Counted from the first letter of the stretch, positions 1 to 12,972 are shown. The stretch is 64,000 bases of DNA from Antilocapra americana (GCA_007570785.1 ML661885.1:19440995-19504994), one strand, 5' to 3'. Notes: generated by a model from the sequence alone, not told the origin. A program made the numbers and translations.

Positions 1-288
1 ATCAACCCTGAACGTTCATTGGAAGGGCAGATGCTTACTCTGAAGCTCCAATACTTTGGCCACCTGATGTGAAGTGCTAAGTCACTGGAAAAGACCCTGA
101 TGATGGAAAAGATTGAAGGCAAAAGGAGAAGGTAACAGCAAAGGATGAGATAGATAGCATTACCAAGTCACAAATGGACAAAAATTTGAGAAAGCTCCAG
201 GTAACAATGGAGAATAGAGGAATCTGGCATACCACAGTCCATGGAATTGCAAGTAGTTGGAAATGACTCAGTGATGGAATAACAATAA
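1..288 (+). mobile_element. BovB LINE 3' end (window-truncated)
   Basis: This is the C-terminal part of the BovB reverse-transcriptase reading frame plus the short 3' tail, cut by the window edge. The phrases caatactttggccacctgat and aaaagaccctgatgatgg recur in nearly every other BovB copy here. The frame is closed by stops (tgatgtgaag at 66) and small deletions, so it is inactive. It faces the next BovB tail to tail. Confidence 0.9.
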
Positions 289-420
289 CCTTTCCATTTA
301 CTCTCAGGTAGATTGTTGAATAGAACTGACAAGCACCTGCCTTAGGATCTTCAGAATTTCTATCTTCTCTGACTGTTTCACCTCTTCATTTCTTTTAGTT
401 ATTTATTTATGTATCACTTC

Positions 421-1259
421 CGCAATTCAGCTCAGTGGTATCCGACTCTTTGTGACCCATTGAACTGTAGCACGCCCCGCCTCCCTGTCCATCACAACTC
501 CTGGAGTTTACCCAAACTCATGTCCATTGAGTTGGTGATGCCATCCAACCATCTCATCCTCTGTTTTCCCCTTCTCTTCCTGCTCTCAATCTTTCCCAAC
601 ATCAGGGGCTTTTCAAATGAGTCAGCTCTTTGAATCAGGTGGCCAAAATATTGGAGCTTCAGCTTCAACATCAGTCCTCCCATTGAACACCCACGACTGA
701 TTTCCTTTAGGATGGATTGGTTGGATCTCCTTGCAGTCCAAGGGACTCTCGAGGGTCTTTTCCAACACCACAGTTCAAAAGCATCAATTCTTCTACTCTC
801 AGCTTTCTTTATAGTCCAACTCTCACATCCATACATGACCACTGGGAAAACCATAGCCTTGACTAGATGGACCTTTGTTGGCAAAGTAATGTCTCTGCTT
901 TTTAATATGCTGTCCAGGTTGGTCATAACTTTCCTTTCAAGGAGTAAGCATATTTTAATTTCATGGCTGCAGTCACCATCTGCAGTGATTTTGGAGCCCC
1001 CAAAAATAAAGTCAGCCACTGTTTCCCCATCAATTTGCCATGAAGTGATGGGACCAGATGCCATGATCTTAGTTTTCTGAATGTTGAGCTTTAAGCCAAT
1101 TTTTTCACTGTCCTCTTTCACTTTCTTCAAGAGGCTCTTTAGTTCTTCTTCACTTTCTGCCATAAGGATGGTGTCATCTGCATATTTGGGGTTATTGATA
1201 TTTCTCCTAGCAATCTTGATTACAGCTTGTGCTTCTTCCAGCCCAGCATTTCTCATCAC
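421..1259 (-). mobile_element. BovB LINE, 5'-truncated
   Basis: A minus-strand BovB copy runs from the 3' tail (left) up to just upstream of the reverse-transcriptase YADD motif (right). The 5' half of the element, including endonuclease and the first RT motifs, is missing, the usual result of incomplete target-primed reverse transcription. I could not find a clear target-site duplication. Its left end faces the plus-strand BovB tail at 288, leaving about 130 bp of non-repeat DNA between. Confidence 0.93.
492..1259 (-). pseudogene. BovB reverse transcriptase, C-terminal fragment (255 aa open frame)
   Basis: The frame carries RT motif C (KYADDTILMAES, about residues 25-36), then LKLNIQKTKIMASGPITSW, the thumb-like region with VVMYGCESW, and the C-terminal SILKEISRGCS and [13 protein letters not shown] blocks seen in BovB. 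In the family this enzyme primes reverse transcription at nicked chromosomal DNA. RT motifs A and B and the apurinic-type endonuclease are absent, and a few residues are lost before DFIFGGSK compared with the other copies here (ETMETVTDFI). It is the longest uninterrupted BovB frame in the window. The first ATG is simply the first in-frame one at the truncation point, not a true start. No function is likely. Confidence 0.9.
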
Positions 1260-2954
1260 TTCCTTGTCAGAAAAGCAAGGCCTTTCTTGACAACCTGTTT
1301 AATTTTCATCTCCTCTCCTCCCTCCTTCTGTCCATAATACCTCAACATTGCCTTCTTGTTTTGCTTTTCCTTAGCACTTAATACTTGCATTATATCTATC
1401 TATCTATCTATCTATCTATTCTTATATATATTTATGAGACTTAATGCATGATACTTACCTGATCATAATATACCATATGTGTATATCTAATTTGTATATT
1501 TTTAGTCACAGTCTTCCCACATCAGTTTTAAGTTATGCAAAGCAAACAGATTTTTTTTCATTTCATTCATAGCTCTATTCTTTTTTCTTGAAACTGTGCT
1601 GATAGATGATATATTCTCAACACTTACAGAATAAATAAAAAGACTTCCAATTAGATCAAATTCCTCACTAGATAACTTTATTTGGTAAACTACTTAGTTG
1701 AAATTACTGAACAATACCGATATTTCTGGAAGTTCTCCTTCACTAGTCTTAAGTCTACAATTTCAGTGATTTTACCCTTTCTTTTTGATGTTTCCTTACA
1801 TTGAGAATAATCATTTTTCCCCCATTTGTGTCTTTGAGAATGATTCATTGAAACTGCTCTCTTCACAGGCAGTGCTGGTAATGTGGTCTATTAATTCACT
1901 AAAATAGCTCTTTTCATATTCAAAAATCCATATTATGCCAGAGATTCTTATACTACCAAAAAATAACTTTTGCTAATTTAGATGAAAATGCAAGCTTCTT
2001 TAGGTCTTTGAACAAATTTCTTTAAACAAATATTAAAAATTTTAAATTAGTATAGTTATAAATATCATTTTATGAAAAAATATTTCATATTTGAAGTAAA
2101 TAGATAACTTGGAGTCAAACATATTTTGATTAAAGTTCTGTACTAACCACTTAATGAGGCTTAGATATTTAGAAAGAGTAATATGTGCTTTTCTATCCTG
2201 CATATAATTTACACTGATTGAAAGCTGCATAATTCATAAATTTACACTTCAATATTAATACACTGCTATTATCAAAGAAGACCCTTTCACACCTTCCAAC
2301 ATCTTGCCTCAACAATTTCCCAGTATTATCCAATATCCTGAAATTTTATACCATAAATCCATACTACCTGTATTTGTATTTTACATATAGTGAATCACAT
2401 GAAAAATACTAAAGACTTTTTTTTCAGTCAGAATTCCTTCACTCAGTATTATGTTTGTGAGATTTATACATTTAGTATTGCCTGGTTGCAGTTTGTAAAT
2501 TTAATTGCTATTTGTAGCTTTCAATTGTAAGATGCAATCATAATTGATTTAACCACTTTGTTTCTACAGTTTCAGTGATTTTACCAATTTGGGATGTATT
2601 CATTTTTACCCATTTGGAAACTGTTCATTTTGGGTCTTTTATAATAAGTGCTGCTGAAACTTTTTTCTACAGGACTCACAGGTGTGTACATTTCTACTGG
2701 GTATATAGCTAAGACTTAACATGGGTTTCAGAATATGCGTATGTGTGTGTGGAGCTATATATGAAAGTAAAATTTTTTTCACCTACTCTTCAATATTTAG
2801 CATATTCAGACTTTTAGAATTTCCACCATACTACAGTAGGTCTACTAGTGTTAATTTTCATTTTCTTGATTAACAACAAACATATCTTCATGTTATCTTT
2901 CTTTTGTGAAATGCCAGTTCAGGTGGTTTGCCCATTTAAAATATTGAATTGTTC
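1260..2954. other. AT-rich non-genic stretch with a TATC microsatellite
   Basis: No coding feature is supported. A (TATC)n run lies at about 1393-1419. The rest is unique or too decayed to assign. The phrase tttcagtgattttacc occurs at about 1762 and 2570, suggesting weak internal similarity, but I could not define a repeat. Confidence 0.6.
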
Positions 2955-2965
2955 ATATTGACTTA

Positions 2966-3136
2966 TGGGCTTCCCTGGTGGCTCAAGTTCAATCCCTGGG
3001 TCTGGAAGATCTCCTGAAGAAGGAAATGACTACCTACTCCAATATTCTTGCCTGGAGAATCCTTTGGCAGAGGAGTCTGGTGGGCTACAGTCCATGAAAT
3101 CACAAAGAGTTGGACACGACTGAGTGACTATTTTTT
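2966..3136 (+). mobile_element. Bov-tA SINE, internally shortened
   Basis: It begins with gggcttccctggtggctca, the tRNA-Glu-derived head of Bov-tA, and ends with the BovB-type tail caaagagttggacacgactg. The Pol III head lacks the stretch between box A and the ttcaatccctggg box. Flanking duplications atattgactta (2955-2965) and atattgattta (3137-3147) match at 10 of 11 bases, marking one retroposition event. Confidence 0.9.
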
Positions 3137-3147
3137 ATATTGATTTA

Positions 3148-3704
3148 GAGGAATTATTTGCACATTTAAAATATCAATTTTTTGTTTGATAGAAGTATTG
3201 AAAATATCTTTTCTGCATTCAATGGCTTGCATTTTTCATTATCTTAATGTTATCTTTTGATAAATAAAAACTCTAAATTAAAAAATTTTTAATTCAAGAT
3301 TATTTTTTTTGTGCCCCTTTCATAAAATCTTTGTTAACTTTAAAGTCAGAAAGATTTGCTCATTTTAATTTACTCGATACGACTTCATTTTGATTTTACT
3401 TATTCATTTTTCTTTTTTTCATTAAAATTCAAAATGCACCTGGAATTATAGTTTTATCTATGTTGAGATGTAGAAATCAAGTGTTTTCTTCACCATACAA
3501 AGAGTTCAGAGCAAATTAATTAAGAAATGAGTGCTGCTTTTTTTCATAAATCAGATGTCCAAATAATTGTGAGTTTGCTTCTGTACTCTCTGCTCTTTCA
3601 CTGATCTACCTTTCTTTTAACCAATTCCATTCTTTCCTAATAACTGAAAAAGTAAAATGTATGATTACATCACACAGAATCTGTCTTCTTTGTGCACTTT
3701 TTCA
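3148..3704. other. AT-rich unique stretch
   Basis: I see no gene or confidently assignable repeat. The boundary with the following L1 is not sharp, because I could not find a matching target-site duplication. Confidence 0.5.
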
Positions 3705-6700
3705 GGATAATCTCCAACCCAAAACAATAAAATAAATGGCAACAGGATCATACTTATCAATAATTACCTTAAATGTAAATGGGTTGAATGCCCCAACCAA
3801 AAGACAAAGATTGGCCGATTGGATACAGAAACAAGACCCCTATATATGTTGTCTACAAGAGACCCACCTCAAACCTAGGGACACATATAGACTGAAAGTT
3901 AAAGGCTGGAAAAAGATATTCCATGCGAATAAAGACCAAAAGAAAGCAGGAGTGGCAATACTCATATCAGATAAAGTAGACTTTAAAATAAAGGTGGTGA
4001 AAAGAGATAAAGATGGACATTACATATGATCAAAGGATCAATCCAAGAAGAAGAAATAACAATTATAAATATTTATGCACCCAACATAGGAGCTCCACAA
4101 TATGTAAGGCAAATGCTAACAAGTATGAAAGGGGAAATTAACAACAACACAATAATAGTGGGAGACTTTAATACACCACTCACACCAATGGATAAATCAA
4201 CTAAACAGAAAAGTAACAAGGAAATTCAAACTTTAAATGATACAATAGACCAACTAGACCTAATTGATATCTATAGGTCATTCCACCCCAAAACAAGGAA
4301 TTTCACCTTTTTCTCAAGCGCACACGGGACCTTCTCCAGGATAGATCACATCCTGGGCCATAAATCTAGCCTGGGTAAATTCAAAAATATTGAAATCATT
4401 CCAAGTATCTTTTCTGACCACAATGCAGTGAGATTAGATATCAATTACAGGAGAAAACCATTCAAAACTTCCAACATATGGAGGCTCAACAACACACTGC
4501 TGAATAACCAACAAATCACAGAAGAAATTAAAAATGAAATTCAGTTATGCATAGAAACCAATGAAAATGGAAACACAACAGCCCCAAACCTATGGGACAC
4601 TGTGAAAGCAGTGATAAGGGGAAAGTTCATAGCAATACAAGCTCACCTCAGGAAACAAGAAAAAGTCAAATAAATAACCTTACTTTACACCTAAAGCAAC
4701 TAGAAAGGGAAGAGACGCAGAAGCCCAGGTCTAGTAGAAGGAAAGAAATCTTAAAGATCAGGGCAGAAACAAATGCAAAGGAAACAAAAGAGACCATAGC
4801 AAAAATCAACCAGGCCAAAAGCTGGTTCTTTGAGAAGATAAATAAAATTGACAAACCATTAGCCAGACTCATCAAGAAACAAAGGGAGATGAACCAAATC
4901 AACAGAATTAGAAATGAAAATGGAGAGATCACAACAGAAAACACAGAAATACAAAGAATCATAAGAGATTATTATCAGCAACTATATGCAAATAAACTGG
5001 ACAATTTGGATGAAATGGACAAATTCCTAGAAAAGTGCCACTTTCCAAGACTAAACCAGGAAGAGATAGATAATATTAATAGACCCATCACAAGCACGGA
5101 AATTGAAACCATAATCAGAAATCTTCCAAAAAACAAAAGCTCAGGACCAGATGGCTTAGCCGCTGAATTCTACCAAAAATTTAGAGAAGAGATAACACCT
5201 ATTCTACTCAAACTTCTCCAGAAAATTGCAGAGGAAGGTAAACTTCCAAACTCATTCTACGAGGCCACCATCACCCTAATTCCAAAACCTGACAAAGATG
5301 CCACAATAAAAGAAAACTACAGGCCAATATCACTGATGAACTTAGATGCAAAAATCCTCAACAAAATTCTAGCAAATAGAATCCAACAACACATTAAAAA
5401 AATCATACATCATGATCAAGTAGGCTTTATCCCAGGGATGCAAGGATTCTTCAATATTTGCAAATCAATCAATGTAATATACCACATTAACAAATTGAAA
5501 AATAAAAATCACATGATTATCTCAATAGATGCAGAGAAAACCTTTGACAAAATTCAACATCCATTTATGATAAAAACCCTCCAAAAAGCAGGAATAGAAG
5601 GAACATACCTCAACATAATAAAAGCTATGTATGACAAACCCACAGCAAACATTATCCTGAATGGTGAAAAACTGAAAGCATTCCCCCTGAAGTCAGGAAC
5701 AAGACAAGGGTGCCCACTCTCACCACTACTTTTCAACATAGTTTTGGAAGTCTTGGCCACAGCAATCAGAGTGGATAAAGAAATCAAAGGAATCCATATT
5801 GGAAAAGAAGTAAAACTCTCTCTGTTTGCAGATGACATGATCCTCTATATTGAAAACCCTAAAGACTCTACGAGAAAATTACTAGAGCTAATCAGTGAAT
5901 ATAGCAAAGTTTCAGGATACAAAATCAACACACAGAAATCCCTGGGATTCCTATACACTAACAATGAGAAAACAGAAAGAGAAATTAAGGAAACAATTCC
6001 ATTCACCATTGAAACAAAAAGAATAAAATACTTAGGAGTATTTCTACCTAAAGAAACAAAAGACCTCTATATAGAGAACTATAAAACACTGATAAAAGAA
6101 ATAAAAGAGGACACAAATAGATGGAGAAATACACCGTGTTCATGGGTTGGAAGAATCAATGTAGTGAAAATGAGTATACTACCCAAAGCAATCTATAGAT
6201 TCAATGCAATTCCTATCAAGCTACCAGAGGTCTTTTTCAGAGAATTAGAACAAATAATTTCACAATTTGTACGGAAATACAAGAAACCTCGTATAGCCAA
6301 AGCAATCTTCAGAAAGAAGAATGGAACTGGAGGAATCAACCTACCTGACTCTAGGCTATACTACAAATCCACAGTCATTAAGACAGTATGGTACTGGCAC
6401 AGAGACAGAAATATAGATCAATGGAACAAAATAGAAAGCCCAGAGATAAATCCACACATCTATGGACACCTTATCTTTGACAAAGGAGGCAAGAATATAC
6501 AATGGAGAAAAGACAACCTCTTTAACAAGTGGTGCTGGGAAAACTGGACAGCCACTTGTAAAAGAATGAAACTAGATCACTTTCTAACACCATACACAAA
6601 GATAAACTCAAAATGGATCAAAGATCTAAGCATAAGACCAGAAACTATAAAACTCCTAGAGGATAACATAGGCAAAACACTCTGCGACATAAACCAAAGC

Positions 6701-7885
6701 GGGATCCTCCATGACCCACCTCCCAGAATATTGGAAATAAAAACACGAATAAACAAATGGGACCTAATTAAAATTAAAAGCTTCTGCACAACAAAGGAAA
6801 CTATAAGCAAGGTGAAAAGACAGCCTTCAGAATGGGAGAAAACAATAGTCAATGAAGCAAGGGACAAACAATTAATCTCAAAAATATACAAGCAACTCCT
6901 GCAGCTCCATTCTAGGAAAATAAATGACCCAATCAAAAAGTGGGCGAAAGAACTTAACAGACATTTCTCCAAAGAAGATATAAAAATGGCTAACAAACAC
7001 ATGAAAAGATGCTCAACATCACTCATTATCAGAGAAATGCAAATCAAAACCACAATGAGATATCACTTTACACCACTCAGAATGGCTGCAATCCAAAAAT
7101 CTACAAGTAATAAATGCTGGAGAGAATGTGGAGAAAAGGGAACTCTCTTACACTGTTGGTGGGATTGCAAACTAGTACAGCCACTATGGAAAACAGTGTG
7201 GAGATTCCTTAAAAAACTGCAAATAGGCCTGCCATATGACCCAGCAATCCCACTGCTGGGCATATACACCGAGGAAACGAGAACTGAAAGAGCCACGTGT
7301 ACCCCAATGTTCATCGCTGCTTTGTTTACAATAGCCAGGACATGGAAGCAACCTAGATGCCCATCAACTGACGAATGGATAAGAAAGCTGTGGTACATAT
7401 ACACAATGGAATATTACTCAGCATTAAAAAAAAATTCATTTGAATCAGTTCTACTCAGGTGGACGGAACTGGAGCCCATTATCCAGAATGAAGTAAGCCA
7501 GAAGCAAAAACAACAATACAGTATACTAACACATATATATGGAATTTAGAAAGACGGTAAGGAGAACTCAGCATGCGAGACAGCAAAAGGAACGCAGATG
7601 TATAGAACAGACTCGTGGACTCTGTGGATGAGGGCAAGGGTGGGATGATATGGGATCATATGGGAGATGATATGGGTTAATAAACATGTTAATTATCATA
7701 TGTGTAATCAATCGCCAGCCCAGGATTAATGCTCTGGGCTGGTGCATCGAGATTTCCCTGGGGGAGGGAGGAGGGAGGGAGGAGGGAGGGGGGGTTCTGG
7801 AGGTGGAGCATATGTAAACCCATGGCGATATCATGTCATTGTATCACAAATCTAATAAAATAAATAAATAAATAAATAAAATACA
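3705..7885 (+). mobile_element. Ruminant L1 LINE, 5'-truncated, with ORF2 and 3' UTR
   Basis: The copy starts near the ORF1-ORF2 spacer and runs through ORF2, a purine-rich 3' UTR (ggagggaggagggaggga near 7761) and a terminal AATA-rich tail (about 7850-7880). The 5' UTR promoter and ORF1 are absent. Length is about 4.2 kb against roughly 6-8 kb for a full mammalian L1. The 3' UTR resembles the L1 tail at 16.5 kb, so both belong to ruminant L1 lineages. No target-site duplication was found. Low decay over 3.8 kb suggests a fairly young insertion. Confidence 0.95.
3736..7549 (+). pseudogene. L1 ORF2 (endonuclease-reverse transcriptase), two frame breaks
   Basis: ORF2 spans three frames: 3736-4029, 4026-4673 and a third open to 7549, about 1,270 codons in all, close to the family's ~1,275. 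The start is the family-typical ATG after an A-rich spacer. The AP-type endonuclease shows TLNVNGLN, CLQETHL, GDFNTPL, RIDHILG and SDHNAV, so its expected catalytic residues are present but split over the first two frames. RT motif A is [12 protein letters not shown] and motif C is [10 protein letters not shown]. The C-terminal zinc-knuckle-like CX3CX7HX4C ([18 protein letters not shown]) is intact. Break 1 looks like a one-base loss near 4027; break 2 is a one-base change in the A-run near 4662-4667. In the family this protein nicks DNA and copies L1 RNA in cis. This copy cannot make it as one chain. Confidence 0.95.
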
Positions 7886-8744
7886 ACCAACTTCTATTAA
7901 ACATTAAGCTTCAGGTCGCTCAGGTAAATAAGGAAGTAGCCAACACCCTGTGAGCATGTAACACACCAAGACCATAAGTCAGTTTGCACCAAGAGGAAGC
8001 AAAGAATATTCGATGATCCAGAGTCTGTTTCAAGGATATAGTTGAAAAACTATTTACTTAAAATAAGGTACATCTTTATTGACAGTAATATTTATTTTAT
8101 TCTATCTATTAGAAAAATGGCAACCTCAGTGCACTTCAGTGTAAGACCACAAGATAGATGAGTTAAAAAAAAAAAATAAGGAATACAAAGACAACACCTC
8201 AGAGCCCTGGACATCCTGTGCACAATATTTGATGACTGAGCGATAAGGCCAACCCTAGAACAGATTCAAGATATACCAACGACGCTCAAGTTTTATCTTT
8301 TAGTTTTGCCTAAACTGTATCTGGGACATTTGATTCATGAACTCAGCTATGCTATTCACACTGTGTCAACATGATCTCTAACGTATATACCAAAACTAAT
8401 GAGCTCAAAACAGAACTTCTGACTTCTCTTCTATCCTAAACCTACTATCTTATGAAAAGTCTTATTGATTTTTCTATTTCCATGCTTTTTCTGCAACTGT
8501 TTCACTACAAATTTTAATAACTGTCTTCAAAATGGTTGTAAATGTACTTACTTCTCTTTATTTTCATTATTAACAGACTAGTTAAAGACACCATCATCTA
8601 TTGCCTAATTTAATGCATTTGGCTTCTGGTAGTCTTCTCATCCTGTACAATCTATTCTTCTGAGTAATAATTTTAGCATGTAAATTATAAAGTATTAATC
8701 CTCTAAGACCTCTAATTGATTCCTATCACAATAAGCCCAACATC
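7886..8744. other. Unique DNA, unassigned
   Basis: No open frame or known repeat was recognised. An A-run lies at 8166-8177. The block 8185-8300 is less AT-rich than its neighbours and could be a decayed old repeat, but I cannot name it. Confidence 0.4.
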
Positions 8745-8865
8745 TCACTCGACTTAAAGAGCCTACAGGATCTGGCTCTTGACTCTGAGCCTTTTTTCTT
8801 TTACTCTCTCCTCTGATCATTATGATTCAGTCATTTTAGCCTTATATTATGCAGATATTTTGTTC
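8745..8865 (-). repeat. Possible L2 LINE 3' fragment
   Basis: The phrases agagcctacaggatctggct and tttactctctcctctgat resemble the reverse complement of the L2 3' region, where an equivalent 'cctacatgatctggcccc' phrase is followed by C/T-rich sequence. The match is short and decayed. Confidence 0.4.
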
Positions 8866-11454
8866 ATTTTTACTGTTTACCTACCAAACCAAGTCACGTT
8901 TTAAAGTCAAACATCAAATTCCTATTTATTATACAAGAGAAGTTGACACTGAATGGACAAGCTATTAGGATTGAGATCGAGTTTAAATTTCTTAGTCTTG
9001 ATTTCAAGTGAAATATATTCCATAAGAATCCATATTTCATAAGTCATGGAAATAAAATTTTTTCTTCTATATAGGATTCTACTGGGAAATATAAAATGAG
9101 AAACTTCTGGGTTATATAAAGTAAAAGGTGCATTCAAAGTCATATATAGGTAGAGAAAATATGCAACTGATCATCTCAACAAGGATGTTTGAGGTTGGAA
9201 AGAGGGCCATCAATCATTACACTGGTATTAACTAGGATTATTACAGGCCAACTTGTGCTGGATAGTAACTGATGAGAGAGATCTACATTCTATCATTGAT
9301 TATATAAAAAATGATACAAATTGCAATATGAGTTATCTGCTAATTTTTGCTTTGTATTTTGCCTTTTATAAAATCTGTGCTTAGCCAGCTCCTTGGAAGA
9401 AGATGTTGTGGATATATGACATTTAATTTTTAACGGTCACAATAACCCAGGAAAGAAAACCCCAAAGGGAAAGCCAAATTTCAAAGGAAAGACAGCAAAA
9501 GCTGATAGGAACATTGATCTTCTCCCATATGGACACTGCATTTCCAATGCCAAATATTTGAAAGGGTATTTATTTCTATAAATAAAGGTGATAATTCCTC
9601 CACAGCTCAACTGGAGATTATTGATGAAAATAAATTCATTACCAAAACATAAATATATGGAAAGTACATGCAAAGGCTTAACTTGTAATGCAATTTACAT
9701 AACAACAGGTTGCAACTATAAACACATTATTACTTTCAATTAAAAGAGAGTATTATGTTACTTTTATACAGGTGTGCAAAACAGTATATATGTAAATGTT
9801 CTCTATCATACACATTGGCAACTCATAAATTATATACTGACTCATTTTTTGAAATAAGTGTCTTATGACTTGATAATATTACTGATGCTTGATGTACACA
9901 AGAAGACAAGGCAGGAAAAAAGGAATAGTTATTTGGGAACTTGGGAACTTGCAACTTAGAATGAAGAATATCTTCTACTAATTATTTTGAATCTCTTTTT
10001 ATTATGAGAAAATCTCGAAAAACTCTTCACCAAACATGAGAGATATATGCCTTAACAGAGGCTTGAATGGGAGAATGGCAAAGGAAAAATAACTAGTTGA
10101 AAAGAAATTCAAAAGTAGCCAGTTGAAAAGAAATTAAAACATAAAATCCAATGGAATGGAAAGTTTTGAATTAAATATGCTAATGTAGACATATTTGAAA
10201 TTATTTTAAGGAATGAAACTGTAGAGATTCAGTTTTAACCATACTGTTGCAGAGAACATCACAAAAGTAGACAAAAAAATTTAAAAAAAATTAGCACCTT
10301 AATTTTTTTTTAATTTATCTCTTAGTCTTTATCTAAAATGTATTTGAGGGAAAACAACTAGATTACAAAGTGAAAAAAATAGAAAAGAAACTGTCTTGAA
10401 GATGTGAGAGAAGACTAATGGTAGGCTACGGCTAGTCTTGGAGAAGAGATTTCAGAGTTATGGGAATGTACTAAAAGCAGTCAAAGAGAAGAATATATCA
10501 ACTAAAATGTGAGAGTTAATTTATATACACATAAGGCTTTCCATAAGGAAAAAAAAAAAGAATAGTGGAAAGACATATATTCATGAAAAAAACGGGAAAT
10601 TTTATACTTTGCATTTAGTTTCTAACTATGCCATTCTGTATTAAATTGCTAAATTATTGCCTTGAACTCTTCTAATACTAAAGAATAAAAACATACATTA
10701 GAAATTTTTACATCTCCATATCAAACTCCCAAAGTATTTGTTCAAGAAATATTTTTTAAAAGCATTGGAGTGATGAAAATGAATTCCATATGGTATGCTT
10801 ACATATGCTAAAAGCAAACTTTATTTTTCTAATCTAAGGAAACATCTGTACTTTATAACACATTTTTGGGTGTGTATGATAATCTGTTTTTCATAGAGAA
10901 TGGTTAGGCCACTATTATGCTCTTTCTCTTTTCTTCAATGGCAGGAGTGCATTTCTAACTATTTTGTTTTAATCAGCCTAAAATTGATAGCTTTATTTTT
11001 TGTTCTTTTCATGTGCATGTCTATTTTTTCCCAATAATACTTGAAGATCAGCATGCATTAATAGCTGCAGGGCATAAGGAGACTAGAGGAAATTAGCTGT
11101 CAACCACAGCCAAGGATTTCACATTCTTATAAGGAAAAACTTCTTTTATGCTGATTTTGCATACAGATCATGTCACTTCTATTCAAAAATTAGACATTTT
11201 ACATATTTTATGTCTTTCCATGTTTATGAAGAAATTAACAAATTAACATGCTCTTTTAACATTACACAAAACTCTCATTTTGTGCCATTTATATAGGAAA
11301 TTATCTTGAAATATGAGGCAATCAAAGCATTATCTTAATCAACTAAGCATTTTTTACATAACTTTATTTCAGATAAGTAACCTTCCATTTTGGTAAATCT
11401 TTTCTAACTAAAATATTATACATTTTGTTTTGTTATTGAAAAGATACTTTAAAA
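8866..11454. other. Unique AT-rich intergenic DNA
   Basis: This 2.6 kb holds no recognised repeat or supportable gene. The longest frames (73 and 78 codons on the minus strand) show no family signature and lie in AT-rich sequence where such lengths are expected by chance. A near tandem phrase, tagttgaaaagaaattcaaa and cagttgaaaagaaattaaaa, lies at about 10092-10139. Confidence 0.55.
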
Positions 11455-11605
11455 AAATTCATTTCTTTTTGATTGAAGGATAATTGCTTTACTAGTATTG
11501 CATTGGTTTCTACCAAACATCAACACGAATCAGCCATAGGTTTATCCATGTCCCCTCCCACTTGAATATCCTTCCCACCTCTCTCTCCATCGCAGTCCTC
11601 TAGGT
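11455..11605 (-). mobile_element. L1 3' UTR fragment
   Basis: Read on the minus strand this is a purine-rich, G-rich L1 3' UTR ending in a tail rich in A. The phrases gcattggtttctaccaaaca and atgaat/acgaatcagccatagg recur at 35.8 kb, and related text at 28.27 kb, each at an L1 3' end. Strongly 5'-truncated, with no coding part. Confidence 0.75.
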
Positions 11606-12104
11606 GGTTACTGAATTCTGGTTTGAGTTCTAAGTCATATCAGCAAGCTTTCATTGGCTGTCTATTTTATACACTTGTTTTAAAGAATATTTTAATTGCT
11701 ATTGTTCTTGGTATCAACATAATGGTTTTAGAGAGAGATTACATCATAGTACTGCTACTTAAAAAACTCTATATTTTTAATTTTCATTTGATGAAATGTC
11801 CTTAAAATTTCAATAACACAGTAATGCTTTCAAAACTGAGTCTAGTGTGCTGCAAAAATTTGATTTCTGCATTATCAAATAAAGTAGAATGGAAGAATAC
11901 AAGATGACTTAAAGCTTCTCCCATCCTTTGTGGATGCGGTTGGTTATTTTGCTTTTGGTCTCCGCTGGTGCCCACAGAGTTATCTCTGGAAGGCAGCTGA
12001 CTGCATTGTTACTGATTGGTTCTTTAGAAAATACATTGTTCAAATTTTGATTTGGCTTCACACGTCTAGTTCAAAAAAAATAAAAATGGTTGTGCTTCTG
12101 AAGG
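11606..12104. other. Unique stretch, no supported gene
   Basis: The plus-strand 82-codon frame at 11930-12178 runs into the U5-like part of the LTR that follows and has no recognisable protein signature, so I treat it as chance. Confidence 0.5.
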
Positions 12105-12545
12105 TTCATGCTATGAGCCATGAACAACGCCAGGATTCATGGCATCTGGAGGAGAGGAATTCACTCCAGGGCCAGTGACTTCATTATCTGGCTTGACTGC
12201 ACAGAGCTTTTTGTGTAATCAAGTTTTATTAAAGTATAAAAGAGATAGAGAAAGCTTCTGACATAGACATAAGAAGGAGACAGAAAGAGTGCCCCCTTGA
12301 TAGCTTTTAGCAAGGAATTATATACTGATTATAGCTGCTAATTAGAGAAAGGAAACCTCTCAGAACTGAAAGAGCTATACCAGGCCCCTCACCCAGAACC
12401 TGCATTTTGAGATAGCGCTGGCACAAGGTGAGTCATCCAGGGCCATAAAACAATTGACAGGAATCTTGAAGAAAGGTAAATTTCCAAGCAAATGCATGGT
12501 TCATTAACATGTCTTAAGAAAGCCATTTCCATGAGAAAAGTGCAT
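12105..12545 (-). mobile_element. ERV LTR fragment, class-II-like
   Basis: On the minus strand, an AATAAA signal (rc of tttatt at 12225-12230) is followed by sequence resembling the R/U5 of ruminant ERV LTRs: short C/T-rich text, then cactggccctggagtgaatt and cctctcctccagatgcc. A TATA-like ATATAA (rc near 12317-12323) lies about 90 bp upstream of the poly(A) signal, as expected for an LTR. No gag, pro or pol remains nearby. The boundaries are approximate and I did not find a matching target-site duplication. Confidence 0.55.
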
Positions 12546-12552
12546 TGGTTAG

Positions 12553-12970
12553 CTGGTTCAGTTCAGTCCCTCAGTCCTGTCTGACTCTTTGTGGCCTACT
12601 TTTTTACATTTATTTTTGAAGGTTGAATTTTTTTCTTTCTACAATCAGTAATCATTACCTATTATTGAACACTTACTATAGGCCGCTCAGTTAGTTCAGT
12701 TGCTCAGTCGTGTCTAACTCTTTATAACCCCACTGACTGCAGCATGCCAGGCTTCCCTGTCCATCACCAACTCCTGGAGTTTACTCAAACTCATGTCCAT
12801 TGAGTTGGTGATGCCATCCAACCATCTCATCCTCTGTCATCCTCTGCTCCTCCAGCCTTCAATGTTTCCCAGCATCAGGGTCTTATCAAATGAGTCAGTT
12901 CTTCACATCAGGTGGCCAAAGGATTGGATTTTCAGCTTCAGCATCAGTCCTTCCAATGAAGGACTGCCAG
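12553..12970 (-). mobile_element. Compound BovB insertion: tail + 90-bp passenger + BovB 3' region
   Basis: Three parts lie in one minus-strand unit: a 42-bp BovB 3' tail (12553-12594), a 90-bp non-BovB segment (12595-12684), and about 286 bp of BovB 3' region (12685-12970). The flanks carry tggttag at 12546-12552 and 12971-12977, so the three parts may have arrived together. The 90-bp segment recurs inverted at 25965-26054 (see findings). The BovB part encodes no open domain. Confidence 0.75.
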
Positions 12971-12972
12971 TG

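Noticed and set aside
1393..1419. CRISPR-like array
   Set aside because: It is a simple TATC microsatellite; there are no spacers, and the genome is eukaryotic.
11930..12178. Small protein gene of 82 codons
   Set aside because: No recognised domain, and its 3' half overlaps LTR U5-like sequence on the other strand.
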